Positions 42,337 through 51,537 of a DNA stretch of 64,000 nt are shown one piece after another. Made by a program: the position numbers and the translations under genes. The stretch's first letter is position 1. Each line of letters begins with the position of its first letter. The DNA lies in contig JAQUAF010000012.1 in assembly GCA_028687435.1 (NCBI GenBank), positions 41,475 through 105,474 on the forward strand. The letters run 5' to 3'. Under the pieces are notes generated by a model, which had not been told where the DNA came from, searched no databases, and worked only from the letters and a program-made list of their open reading frames with translations. The stretch is from Verrucomicrobiia bacterium. GTDB taxonomy: Bacteria; Verrucomicrobiota; Verrucomicrobiia; JABWAM01.

Positions 42337-43125
42337 ATGAATATCCTCGAACAATTTTCCCTTAAAGGAAAAGTCGCGCTTCTCACAGGTGGAACCGGTC
42401 TTTATGGCCGCCAAATATTGGAGGCCCTTGTCGAAGCCGGCGCAAAGACTTGCATTGCCTCGCGTAATGCAAAAAACCTGAACGCGACGCTCGCCGAATA
42501 TCAAAACAAAGGCCGAACGCTTGAAATCCTCTGCTATGACCAAGGGGACGAGTCCTCGATTTTGGCCCTGCGGAATGAATTGCGCCAAAGAGTCCAACGG
42601 CTTGATGTGTTGGTCAATAACGCTGTGCTAAGGCCAATGCTCAACAAAGGCTGTCAGGACGAAGCTGCGGCGTTCGCAGAAAGCATGAGGGTCAACGCCA
42701 CCGGCCTCTTTGTGATTACGCGGGCGTTCGGGGACTGGATGGCCGAGGAAGGCGGCGGTTCCATTGTGAACATGGGTTCGATCCATGGCCTGATCGCTCC
42801 CGACGCCGCCCTTTATCGCAACACCAACATCAGCGGTTGGTATCCGGATTACTTTTTTCACAAGGGAGGGATGATCAATTTTACGCGTTTTATCGCCAGT
42901 TACTATGGCGGCAAAGGGGTTCGTTGCAACTGCATCAATCCTGGAGGATTCCAAACCGAAAAGATGTCCGAAACCTTTGTTCGCCAATATTGCGACCGCA
43001 CCTTGCTGGGCCGGATGGCCAGCCAAACGGATCTTAAAGGCGCCGTGATTTTTCTGGCGTCCGAGGCGTCGGCCTATATCACCGGCGCAAATATTCCGGT
43101 TGATGGGGGGTATACGGCAAAGTAG
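42337..43125 (+). CDS. Short-chain dehydrogenase/reductase
   Basis: A 262-residue classical SDR. The cofactor motif VALLTGGTGLYGRQILEAL has T-G-G-x-G-x-x-G, LDVLVNNAVLRPML gives N-N-A, and the catalytic residues are Ser in IVNMGSIHGLIAP and Tyr-x-x-x-Lys in the region reading WYPDYFFHKGGMINFTRF, where Y is four residues before K (Y-F-F-H-K). CINPGGFQTEKMSETF and SAYITGANIPVDGGYTA complete the family. ATG 42337 lies 1 bp after the aminotransferase stop; any earlier in-frame start would be inside that gene. The coupled pair suggests one short pathway for an amino-sugar or inosamine-like compound. Confidence 0.92.
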   Translation: MNILEQFSLKGKVALLTGGTGLYGRQILEALVEAGAKTCIASRNAKNLNATLAEYQNKGRTLEILCYDQGDESSILALRNELRQRVQRLDVLVNNAVLRPMLNKGCQDEAAAFAESMRVNATGLFVITRAFGDWMAEEGGGSIVNMGSIHGLIAPDAALYRNTNISGWYPDYFFHKGGMINFTRFIASYYGGKGVRCNCINPGGFQTEKMSETFVRQYCDRTLLGRMASQTDLKGAVIFLASEASAYITGANIPVDGGYTAK

Positions 43126-43265
43126 GACTGCGAGGGGGCAGGAGAGGAGATTCGTTGAGAACTGACTGGATTGCAAATGGATGCGGGGGAGCTAAAAACG
43201 CTGGCGTTTTTATTGAAAACCTGTTGAGCATTTACAATGTCCTCTGCAAATGCTTTCATCAAGAG

Positions 43266-43982
43266 ATGAAATTTAAACTTCAAAAATTGAGGTTGTATGA
43301 CAACATGGAATTGAATTTCAATTGCCGAGTTTGTCCGGGGTTTACTCTGACAGAGATGTTAGTTGCCGTTAGTTTGGTCGCCATGCTTTTTTCCTTGTTA
43401 GTTCCCGCGCTCGGGAAGGCGCGTGACAAGGCGCGGCAAATTGTTTGTATGAGCAATCTCCGCCAAGTGAGCTTGGGCATTCTAAATTATGCGCAAGATA
43501 ACGAGGGATGGGCGCCGCCAGCATGGGATGGAACGACATTTTGGGAGGCAAGGCTGGTTCAATGCAAATATTTTGCAATGCCATCTATGGGCAAGTCATC
43601 GGTTTTTGTGTGCCCAAGTGTTTATCCAAAGACCTTTGTTGCCTTAACAAGCACATATGGCATCAGGGCCGATCCGACTTGTTTTACAGTTCATAAAATC
43701 ATCGATTCACAGGTGTTGGAATTGGCCTTGCTTTCAGGCGCCGCTCGTAGCCGTGAAGAACCGAGTTCCTATCCACTTTTGGCCGATTCTTTTTATGTAA
43801 ATTCACAATATTACACATGGCGCAACATTGCGCCTCAATTTGCAGATGGGAAAATTCATCTTCGTCATTTCGGCACGGCTAACGTGGCCTTTGCGGACGG
43901 TCATGTTGAATGTTGCAATGTGGAAAAATTGGCGGGTTTTGGAGTGACGCATTACACCGATGAGAACGGAGTTGCTTATTGA
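43266..43982 (+). CDS. Prepilin-type N-methylation protein with H-X9-DG motif (set 1)
   Basis: A 238-residue type II pseudopilin-like protein. CPGFTLTEMLVAVSLVAML is a prepilin peptidase site (G before F) and hydrophobic stem. CMSNLRQVSLGILNYAQDN is the conserved post-stem segment of this PVC family, and HFGTANVAFADGHVE holds the H-X9-DG motif. Members are numerous in Planctomycetes, Lentisphaerae and Verrucomicrobia, and their function is unknown. Start at 43266 or 43305 (the latter with GAGG upstream). It sits directly between the SDR and a large secreted hydrolase gene. Confidence 0.9.
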   Translation: MKFKLQKLRLYDNMELNFNCRVCPGFTLTEMLVAVSLVAMLFSLLVPALGKARDKARQIVCMSNLRQVSLGILNYAQDNEGWAPPAWDGTTFWEARLVQCKYFAMPSMGKSSVFVCPSVYPKTFVALTSTYGIRADPTCFTVHKIIDSQVLELALLSGAARSREEPSSYPLLADSFYVNSQYYTWRNIAPQFADGKIHLRHFGTANVAFADGHVECCNVEKLAGFGVTHYTDENGVAY

Positions 43983-44069
43983 GAAGGGCTTGTCATCTCA
44001 TACAACCTTATTTTTTCAGCCCATAAACTGGGATGGGAAGATTTAAGCAATAAGTTAAAAGGTTTTTTT

Positions 44070-46790
44070 ATGAAAAGACACAAATCTCTTTGGATACGCC
44101 GATTTTTTCTAGGATTTTCTTTTTTGCTGTGTGTTATGCCTGGAAAGGCCGCTGATAAAAATGAGATTGTGGCAAACGGGATAGATAAGTGCAATGCGCC
44201 GGTATTGATTGTTCCGTCAAAGTGCGGCTGCGGCATCAAGACTTTAAAGCCGCCGATCATTGACGGTTGTTTAAGCGATGAATGCTGGAAAGAATCCGAC
44301 CGATTCAGTGACTTTATTGTTCTCGGCTCAGATAAAATATCGAGGAAACAGACCGACGTATTTTTTGTTTGGGACGAGGCCAATCTTTATTTTGGAGTTC
44401 ATTGTGTGGAGCCAAAGTTGCCGGAAGTCAGGGCGAATGTCATAGACCGGGACGCAAAGGTGTGGGGGGACGATGGTTTTGAGCTTATCATGAAAACTCC
44501 TTCTGAAACGCGATTTTTCAATTTTATTTGCAATACCATCGGAACAAAGCTGGACGCTTGTTATGGGGATAAATATTATCCTGTGATCGAATGGAACCCG
44601 GAATGGAAGAGCGCTGTTCGCAAAACGGATGGCGCTTGGGAGATGGAGATTGCCATCCCATTTTCAGAATTGGGAATGAAATCTTTGGATGGAACGGTTT
44701 TGGAGATGAATTTTGGACGAACGGGATGGAATGAATACAGCACTTGGGTTCCACTTGGTAAAAATCTCCGGCAAACCGGAAAGGTGGAAAAGCTTGGAGT
44801 TGTTGTTTTGACAGATAAACTGCTGCGACATTTGGATTGCCAGCCCTATATTGCGAGGGGCCCCCTCCTGTCACGCCTCGCTGCAGTCAGAGAAGTTCTC
44901 CTCAAGCTAAGAGAGCGTTTAAACGGAGTTGCGCACTCATCCCTGAAACGGAGCGTTGAGGCCGATCTGAGTAATTTAAGTGACCGTATGACTTTGTTGG
45001 AAGATAAAATCAAAAAAACCGGGGGCGGAGTCGCTGGGAAGGAGGGAGAACTGATTGAGGATGAGATCGACGCAATTTATGGCAAAAGCGTTCAACTGGA
45101 AAGCAACTTTCGTGCCGCCATTCAATGGGAACAAACAAACAAGGATGGGAGCCTTCCCAAATTTGCGACATTTATTGCTCCCGCGATGACGGATCGGCCT
45201 TCGCGGCCAAACTGGATTTCGGATGAGGCAACGGTTGGCAATGAAATCAGGGTGTCCTGCTGTCCGGGCGAATATGAGTCGGCAACCGTCATTGTTCATG
45301 CCTTCACCGAAGTTAAAGATCTTGCGATTGTTATTGGCGGTTTTGTGAATGGAGAGGATCGGTTGCCGGCGGATTGCGTCGATCTTCGCGTCGTAAAATC
45401 GTGGTACAAAGCCGCTGGCCGGCCGCTTAATTTGAAAGTGAAATCCCTGGTCCCGGAGTTGTTGTTGAAGGACGATAAGTTAATCGCCGTGAATAACCTT
45501 GGAAATTACGCGAAAATTTCGCGTTCCGATGGCGGACATAAATATGTCTGCATCAGCGACGCGCAGGGGGTGCGCGAAGGGGATTCCATTGCGGGGTTCA
45601 ATATAAAAGACGCCAAAACATTGCAGCCGTTTGATATTGACGCGCAGACCAATAAACAATTATGGATAACCATCCGGCCGCCAAAAAATGCGACTCCTAA
45701 AAGTTACTCGGGAAAATTGGTGTTGCAAGTTGATGGCAAAGATGAGGCGTTTATAAAAATCACCATTGAGATTTTGCCGTTTGCGTTGGATGCGCCTTTG
45801 TTGGATTATGGCATGTTTTACTCGAGCCATCCCGCCAAAGCCGGATCGATAACGATGTACGCGAAATCTGATGAGCAATACCATGAAGAGTTGTGTGATT
45901 TAAAAGCGCATGGAGTGTCGTATCCGCATTTTTACCAGCGCGGAGCGTTCGACTGGAATTGTTTCGAGCGCGAGCTCGGTTTGCGCGAGCGGGTTGATTT
46001 TCCAAGGGATAAAATTTATATCCATGGCGATGACTGGGGGGGCTTTTATGTGCAAGACCCGCAGGATCCGTTTGCGCTGGGTGTTTTGTCAAAAAAGATC
46101 AAGAGATTGATGCAAATCTGTCGAAAGTATGGTTATGGCGAGATCTATTTCTACGGCATCGATGAAGCCAGCGGCAAACGGCTGGTTTCTCAAAAACCCG
46201 CTTGGAGCGTTCTGCGTCAAGCCGGCGCGAAAATTTACGCGAGCGGTTACATCGGCACTTATGAGGCGGTGGGACAACTGCTCGACTTGATTCTTTATCC
46301 TTACAGGCCTTGCCGGCAGGAGGCTTTAAAGTGGCACGATGACGGGCGGAAGATCTGGTGCTATGCGTATCCTCAGCCGGGGGCCATGCCCCATCCGAAA
46401 GTTTATCGGCGGCACTACGGTTTCGAGTTGTGGAAAGCGAATTATGACGGCGCCTCCGGTTACGCTTACCAGGCGAGCTTTGGGCATATTTGGAATGGGT
46501 TTGATTCAAGTGAAAACGAGCTTTGTTTCACTTATCCAACAGCTGATGGAGTGATTGACACAATTGAATGGGAAGGTTGGCGGGAAGGTGTGGATGATGT
46601 CCGTTACCTGACGACGTTGTTGAATATCATCGAGGAAATCAAGTCCAAGGCCGATGACCGGAGGAAAAACCTGGCTGGTAATATTGAGAAATGGATTGAA
46701 GCCCTTGGGGAAAAGGACATGGCGGAGCCTCAGGTGGTTCGGGAAGAGATTATAGCCAGGATCCGCATGCTTAAAAAGGAAGAAAAATAA
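44070..46790 (+). CDS. Large secreted hydrolase with CBM9-like N-terminus and DUF4091/GH123-like catalytic region
   Basis: A 906-residue exported protein. A signal peptide (FFLGFSFLLCVMPGKAA) is followed by a CBM9/DOMON-like carbohydrate-binding domain beginning PPIIDGCLSDECWKESDRF and including EANLYFGVHCVEPK. A long central part with a helical stretch leads to a TIM-barrel-like catalytic region (about 590-850) with YGEIYFYGIDEASGKRLV, where the D-E pair aligns with the D-E-P motif of the protein at 5582-7816. The tail IEWEGWREGVDDVRYLTTL is the DUF4091 ending. By analogy it may be a hexosaminidase-like enzyme, but the substrate is unknown. It is followed 16 bp on by the DUF1343 gene. Confidence 0.87.
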   Translation: MKRHKSLWIRRFFLGFSFLLCVMPGKAADKNEIVANGIDKCNAPVLIVPSKCGCGIKTLKPPIIDGCLSDECWKESDRFSDFIVLGSDKISRKQTDVFFVWDEANLYFGVHCVEPKLPEVRANVIDRDAKVWGDDGFELIMKTPSETRFFNFICNTIGTKLDACYGDKYYPVIEWNPEWKSAVRKTDGAWEMEIAIPFSELGMKSLDGTVLEMNFGRTGWNEYSTWVPLGKNLRQTGKVEKLGVVVLTDKLLRHLDCQPYIARGPLLSRLAAVREVLLKLRERLNGVAHSSLKRSVEADLSNLSDRMTLLEDKIKKTGGGVAGKEGELIEDEIDAIYGKSVQLESNFRAAIQWEQTNKDGSLPKFATFIAPAMTDRPSRPNWISDEATVGNEIRVSCCPGEYESATVIVHAFTEVKDLAIVIGGFVNGEDRLPADCVDLRVVKSWYKAAGRPLNLKVKSLVPELLLKDDKLIAVNNLGNYAKISRSDGGHKYVCISDAQGVREGDSIAGFNIKDAKTLQPFDIDAQTNKQLWITIRPPKNATPKSYSGKLVLQVDGKDEAFIKITIEILPFALDAPLLDYGMFYSSHPAKAGSITMYAKSDEQYHEELCDLKAHGVSYPHFYQRGAFDWNCFERELGLRERVDFPRDKIYIHGDDWGGFYVQDPQDPFALGVLSKKIKRLMQICRKYGYGEIYFYGIDEASGKRLVSQKPAWSVLRQAGAKIYASGYIGTYEAVGQLLDLILYPYRPCRQEALKWHDDGRKIWCYAYPQPGAMPHPKVYRRHYGFELWKANYDGASGYAYQASFGHIWNGFDSSENELCFTYPTADGVIDTIEWEGWREGVDDVRYLTTLLNIIEEIKSKADDRRKNLAGNIEKWIEALGEKDMAEPQVVREEIIARIRMLKKEEK

Positions 46791-46806
46791 AAGGAGGGAA
46801 AAGAAA

Positions 46807-47985
46807 ATGCTCTTGCCCAAAAATCGTTTATGTGGAGCCGTTGAGATTGATTGGCGAAAACTCCGGAAAACAACGAAAGGCAGAAAAACCGGCATAGTCA
46901 TGACGCCGGCGGCCTGGATTCCCGGGAAAGGGACCGTGAGTGAGATTCTCCTGGAGTCCGCCCGCGTTCAGGGTTTTCTTGGGCTGGAACACGGATTGAA
47001 TGGAGAATTGCAGGCCGGGCATCAGTTTGAAAACTATATTGAACAGGCAACAGGCTTGCCGGTCTATAGTTACTTTTCGAAGGGCCGTGTTTATCCGGAG
47101 GAGTTTGTGGCTGCTGTTGATGTGGTGGCGTATGGTGTCCAGGACGTGGGCAATTCGCTGTGGAGCTTTAACTATGCTTTGTTGCAGACGATGATTTGTT
47201 GCGCAAAGCATAAGAAAAAGCTTGTCATTTTAGACTTGCCCCCGCCGTTTTCATATTTGGGTTCTCGCGGTCCTGTTTATGCCCATAAGTCGTATAAGGG
47301 GGCTCCGCCAATACCATTTATTTATAATATTACCAGCGGTGAATTGGCTCTTTACTATCGGGATGCGCTAAAGCTCGATTTGAATTTGCAAGTCGTGCGT
47401 CTGAAAAACTGGAGGCGAGGTGTGGACTATGATGATACGGGTTTGCCGTGGATCCCCCCCTCGGCGAATTTGCCGACTTCCGACTCGGCCTTTTGCTATA
47501 ATGTCACCGTGTTGATTGAAGGAACAAATCTTTCGGAGGGGCGGGGTACCATAAGACCGTTTGAGTATTTTGGAGCGCCATGGCTTTCATCCACAAAAAT
47601 CGTCCGGTCATTGAACGCCCGAAAATTGCCGGGGGTCGCATTTAGAGAGATCCATTTTACTCCTGCTTTCAGCAAATACAAGGGGCAAAACTGTTCGGGG
47701 ATCCACCTGGTGGTGTTGAATCGAAGGATTTGCAACCCGATGCGGGTTCTGTTTGAATTGTTTTTGACGCTTGCAAGGGAAGAACCCCGGTTTTGTTTTA
47801 AAAGCGAAACGGATACGGTGGAGGACATGATAGGGTCTAGAAAATTGATCGAGGTTATCCAAAAAGGAGGCGACTATGATGAGCTCGTCGGAACTTGGGA
47901 TGCGGAATGCTGTGGATTCAATGATCGCATGGAATCCTTCTTGTTGTATCCTGCTTTAAAATCTGGAAAAAGAAAAATTTGGTAA
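46807..47985 (+). CDS. DUF1343 / NamZ-like exo-beta-N-acetylmuramidase family protein
   Basis: A 392-residue protein of the DUF1343 family, whose characterised member NamZ removes terminal beta-MurNAc from peptidoglycan fragments. Family segments: GFLGLEHGLNGELQAGH (usually F-x-P-E-H-G), VVAYGVQDVGNSLWSF (D-x-Q-D-V-G), GLPWIPPSANLPTSDSA, VLIEGTNLSEGRGTIRPFE and NCSGIHLVVLN. The G-T-N-x-S-E-G-R-G-T block is intact. There is no signal peptide, whereas known NamZ proteins are exported, so this one would act in the cytoplasm on imported muropeptides. An excellent ribosome binding site (AAGGAGGG) sits 8 bp upstream. Confidence 0.88.
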   Translation: MLLPKNRLCGAVEIDWRKLRKTTKGRKTGIVMTPAAWIPGKGTVSEILLESARVQGFLGLEHGLNGELQAGHQFENYIEQATGLPVYSYFSKGRVYPEEFVAAVDVVAYGVQDVGNSLWSFNYALLQTMICCAKHKKKLVILDLPPPFSYLGSRGPVYAHKSYKGAPPIPFIYNITSGELALYYRDALKLDLNLQVVRLKNWRRGVDYDDTGLPWIPPSANLPTSDSAFCYNVTVLIEGTNLSEGRGTIRPFEYFGAPWLSSTKIVRSLNARKLPGVAFREIHFTPAFSKYKGQNCSGIHLVVLNRRICNPMRVLFELFLTLAREEPRFCFKSETDTVEDMIGSRKLIEVIQKGGDYDELVGTWDAECCGFNDRMESFLLYPALKSGKRKIW

Positions 47986-48015
47986 AAAATCATGATGGGA
48001 ATTGTTTTGCATTAG

Positions 48016-49095
48016 ATGGAGATTATCGTGGAAAACATCGTCATTTATCGGAATGATCAAACTTATTGCGCGTTTCCGGACATTGTGAAATCACTGAACG
48101 GCGACGGCCTGGTTTGTTTCCGTGAAGCGCCGCGGCGAGACAGGCTGGGGCATTTTGATCCCGAGTCGAAGGCGGTACTGGTGCGTTCCCGGGATGGGGG
48201 CGCCACTTGGGGCGAAAAAATAATTATTTGTCAGGATGCCGACGGGATTCAGGATTGTTCCATCATGCGGTTGCGTGGCGGAGTGCTGATGGCGAATTTT
48301 TTCAAATGGCGGTTTGCCCGGAAAAAGGAATCCTTGGGCGATCTGGCGCCGAAGTGCGATCTCGGATCATGCGGCTTTCACGAAATCCATTGGGCGGCCA
48401 TTGCGGGAACCTATGTGACGCGCTCGTTGGATGGGGGGAAAACCTGGACGGCGCCCGTCGAGGCGGGAAGCGGAAAACTCAAAGCCTTGGCAACGTCCGC
48501 TCCCGCTTTGGAGTGTCAAAGTGGAACATTGCTGTTGCCGGTTTATGTCAATGATGAACAATATAAAAACCTGGAAGTGCATAACGGTGTGTGGGTTGCC
48601 CGGTCAAAGGACGCCGGAAAAACCTGGCCGGAAATGATCCCGGTTGCCGCCGATGCTGAAGGAAAAGTGTGGCTGGAGGAGCCGGCCTTGGTTCAGTTGC
48701 CAAGTGGAAAGATTCTCTGCATGATGCGCGCGTCGGTTGGAGGCGGGGATTATCTGCGGCAAGCCGAATCCTTTGACGAAGGTGAAACGTGGTCGCCTTT
48801 CCGAAAGACTCCGATGGTGGGGCACCCGCCGCATTTGCTGCGACTGCATGACGGCCGACTGTTATGCACTTATGGCTATCGCCATGAACCGTTTGGCATT
48901 CGCGCCCGTTTGAGCCGCGACGATGGCAAGACATGGGATATGGAACATGAAATTGTGATCAGACGTGATGGGAGAAACGCTGACTTGGGTTATCCCAGCT
49001 CGGTGGAACTGGAGCCCGGAAAAATTTTGACGGTTTATTATTTTAACGATGAAACGGAAACCCGATTTATTGCGGGCAGTATTTTTACAGTCTGA
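48016..49095 (+). CDS. Asp-box (BNR) repeat sialidase-like protein
   Basis: A 359-residue six-bladed propeller candidate. Five Asp-box repeats (S-x-D-x-G-x-T-W) are visible: SRDGGATWGEK, SLDGGKTWTAP, SKDAGKTWPEM, SFDEGETWSPF and SRDDGKTWDME. CFREAPRRDR near residue 34 contains an arginine pair that could belong to the sialidase triad, and LEPGKILTVYYFND is the typical last blade. No signal peptide is present, so it is cytoplasmic. Comparable proteins are annotated as exo-alpha-sialidase but many BNR proteins act on other acids or sugars; specificity is open. It follows the DUF1343 gene by 30 bp and is likely in the same operon. Confidence 0.85.
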   Translation: MEIIVENIVIYRNDQTYCAFPDIVKSLNGDGLVCFREAPRRDRLGHFDPESKAVLVRSRDGGATWGEKIIICQDADGIQDCSIMRLRGGVLMANFFKWRFARKKESLGDLAPKCDLGSCGFHEIHWAAIAGTYVTRSLDGGKTWTAPVEAGSGKLKALATSAPALECQSGTLLLPVYVNDEQYKNLEVHNGVWVARSKDAGKTWPEMIPVAADAEGKVWLEEPALVQLPSGKILCMMRASVGGGDYLRQAESFDEGETWSPFRKTPMVGHPPHLLRLHDGRLLCTYGYRHEPFGIRARLSRDDGKTWDMEHEIVIRRDGRNADLGYPSSVELEPGKILTVYYFNDETETRFIAGSIFTV

Positions 49096-49221
49096 CAATG
49101 AATTCTTAACATGAGAAAAAGAGGTCCGAGTTTTGATTCAAACTGGTTGACAAGAGATGAAAGAACGGATGGGAAACAAGCGTGCCACGCGCTCCTCGAA
49201 TAGCCGCGTGAGACGCGGTGA

Positions 49222-49572
49222 AAATTTGCCGGCGCAATCCACCGCGTGATGAACCGGGGGGATCACTTGGAGGCGATCTTCAAGGATGAGACGGATCGAA
49301 AAATGTGGTTGCGGACGTTGGGGGAGACGTGCTCAAGCGCGGGATGGGGGAAACAATTGTTGGGGCATTGGTTGCGGCGGCGGACGGCAGTGGGGGTGAA
49401 GTGAGTGGTCCGGGAATTGAAATATGGAAATGTGGCAGGGCTGCGCAGCGGGTTGAGCCGGGTGGGGCGGTGGTTGGGCGGGGATTGCTGGTTAAACAAA
49501 GGCTGGAAAAAATTAAACGGGCCATGATTTTCATGGCGCGACGACAGCAAAATGCCTTAAAACTCGGACTGA
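49222..49572 (+). pseudogene. RAYT (REP-associated tyrosine transposase) pseudogene, copy B
   Basis: One frame reads KFAGAIHRVMNRGDHLEAIF then KDETDRKMWLRTLGETC, the N-terminal part of a Y1/REP transposase, and continues to VVRELKYGNVAGLRSGL and LNKGWKKLNGP before TGA at 49525-49527. The central region holding the HUH histidines and catalytic tyrosine is deleted, a stop (TGA, probably from a Trp codon) interrupts the C-terminal part, and a TGA lies just before the first residue. The 3' non-coding tail to 49572 is shared with copies A and C. It is non-functional. Of the flanking gene-free sequence, 49096-49221 shows nothing clear. Confidence 0.85.
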
Positions 49573-49638
49573 CCCGAATGGCGCTTCGATAAGAATTTTT
49601 TTTGGAACAGCAATTGTCATGGCCTACCCCCTCTATCG

Positions 49639-49690
49639 CCCCCTTGAACAAGGGGGAGCCATTTCGACACCTCCCCTTGGCAAGGGGAGG
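49639..49690. repeat. Two adjacent short palindromes
   Basis: CCCCCTTG-AA-CAAGGGGG (49639-49656) and CCTCCCCTTG-G-CAAGGGGAGG (49670-49690) are perfect and lie 13 bp apart. Similar CCTTGGCAAGG units occur widely between genes in environmental genomes. The 236 bases from here to the next gene contain no recognisable feature. Confidence 0.8.
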
Positions 49691-49926
49691 ATTAAGGTGG
49701 GGTGGGGGAAAAAGGGGGGAAATCCAAAAACGCGATGGTTTGCATGGATATTAGCCACAAAAAGGCTCAATATTCACAAATCATTAACCCACGGCTTGGC
49801 AACCATCTTATTTTGAGCTTTTTTGTGCCGTTTGTGGCTAAAAAATTGTTTGTCTCCTTGGCGTCATGAGTGGAAAACGGCTACAGCTTTAAGTAAAATG
49901 CTCCAATGGGTGACCCCTTGTCCGAA

Positions 49927-51537
49927 TCAGGATATTTCATTTTCCAAAATCGGATAGGCAACGGCGGCAAGATGGGAATTGATGTGCTTGAGATTGGTGA
50001 GAACGTCAAGATGGATAACGCTGGATTCGCGGGACAGTTCCACCCCCTTGTGAAGCCGTTGGAAGTGACGCTCTCGCAGATCCCTCTCCCACTTGTTGAT
50101 GAATTGCTTGTGGCGGATCAATTTTTCGGCCAAAAGCCTGTCGCGTCCGGCAAAGGCAAGCGCCGCCAGTTCGAGATTTTCCCGGACTTTGCTGAAAAAT
50201 TCATCCAGTTCAGCCCATCCTTCCGCGGAAAACTCCACTTTTGAGGCGATTCGTTTTTCCGCCAATTCCACAAGGTTTTTGTCGATGATATCGCCGATAT
50301 TTTCGAGTTCGCCGGCAAAACTGAGAAAGGCAATCTCCCGGCGGGCTTCCTCGTTATCAAGCCCCTGTTCGAACAGTTTGGTGAGAAATTGCTTGATCTC
50401 GCCGTTCAGGATATCCACCTCGTCATCCCGCCGCTGGATTTCCTTGCACCGATCGCAGTTATTTTCCCTGAAGACGCAATGCGTGTCGCGCAGCATGGCG
50501 CCGACCAAATCCGCCATGCGGAGAATTTCCCGCGACGACTGGCCTAAAGCCACAATCGGACTGTCGAGGGAAGTCTTGTCGAGATACAAGGGGCCAAAGG
50601 CCTGTTGTTTTTCGGTTTCTGCCGGAATCCATTTTTCAATCAGCGCGCCAATCTTTGGCGCCAGGGGAAGAAAAATGACCGCCAAGGCAATATTGAAAAA
50701 GGAATAGGCATGGGCAATGAGCTGGGTGTCCGCCAAATGAACCGATGAACGCGCCCAAGCGCTCAAAAACGGAATCAATGGGAAAAAGATCAATGCCCCG
50801 GCCAGCATGAAAAACAGGCTGCCCGCAGCCATCCGGCGGGTATCCACGCGGTGAAATCCCGCAATCATGGCCGTGACGCCGATGCCAATGTTGACGCCGA
50901 TCACAAACGCGAAAGCCGCGTCCAAGGAAAGAATGCCCTGCGAATTCAACGCGATGGCAATGCCGATGGTGGCCGTGGCGCTTTGCAACAACGTCTTGAT
51001 CGCCACTCCAAAAACAACAATCCAAACCGGATGCCGTTCGAGGACTTCCATAATCTGCTGCACTTCCAAACTTCCCTTGAGCGGCGCAACGGCGCTCGAC
51101 AGGACCTGAATGGAAAGAAGCAAAAAGCCCATGCCAAGCAAAAACCGGCCAAAACCCTTGCCTGAACGGCTGCGGCTGAACAGAAAAAACGGCATGCCGC
51201 AGACAAAAAACACCGAGTTGAAAACATAAAATTTGAAAGCCAGCAGCTGCACCGTGAGCGTGAAACCAATATTGGCGCCAAACATGAAAACCAGCATTTG
51301 CTGGAAAGTGACATAACCCGCATTGATGGCCTCGACCGAAAGCAGCGCCACGGCGGTGCTGCTGGGCGTGAGAATAGAAACGGCAAAACCCGTAAAAAAC
51401 GTCCTCACCCGTCCCCGCGTCGCCGTCTGGATCATCCTCCGCAATCTCGCTCCGAAAAGACGGTCCGATCCCTTGCGAAGCATGCGGATTCCATAAAGCA
51501 TCAGGGCGACACCCGCAAAAAAATGAAACGCGCTCAT
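49927..51537 (-). CDS. Na/Pi cotransporter family protein with PhoU-like C-terminus
   Basis: A 536-residue membrane protein of the NptA/PNaS family, predicted to move phosphate with sodium. The repeated family motif shows twice: ILTPSSTAVALLSVEAIN with FGANIGFTLTVQLLAF, and IKTLLQSATATIGIAIA with VIGVNIGIGVTAMIAG. About eight membrane helices are followed from residue 340 by a PhoU-like helical domain (AFLSFAGELENIGDIIDKNL). ATG 51537 is preferred to a GTG 4 codons upstream since the following sequence starts a membrane segment. It is convergent with the sialidase operon and flanked by repeat-rich gaps on both sides. Confidence 0.9.
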   Translation of the reverse strand: MSAFHFFAGVALMLYGIRMLRKGSDRLFGARLRRMIQTATRGRVRTFFTGFAVSILTPSSTAVALLSVEAINAGYVTFQQMLVFMFGANIGFTLTVQLLAFKFYVFNSVFFVCGMPFFLFSRSRSGKGFGRFLLGMGFLLLSIQVLSSAVAPLKGSLEVQQIMEVLERHPVWIVVFGVAIKTLLQSATATIGIAIALNSQGILSLDAAFAFVIGVNIGIGVTAMIAGFHRVDTRRMAAGSLFFMLAGALIFFPLIPFLSAWARSSVHLADTQLIAHAYSFFNIALAVIFLPLAPKIGALIEKWIPAETEKQQAFGPLYLDKTSLDSPIVALGQSSREILRMADLVGAMLRDTHCVFRENNCDRCKEIQRRDDEVDILNGEIKQFLTKLFEQGLDNEEARREIAFLSFAGELENIGDIIDKNLVELAEKRIASKVEFSAEGWAELDEFFSKVRENLELAALAFAGRDRLLAEKLIRHKQFINKWERDLRERHFQRLHKGVELSRESSVIHLDVLTNLKHINSHLAAVAYPILENEIS

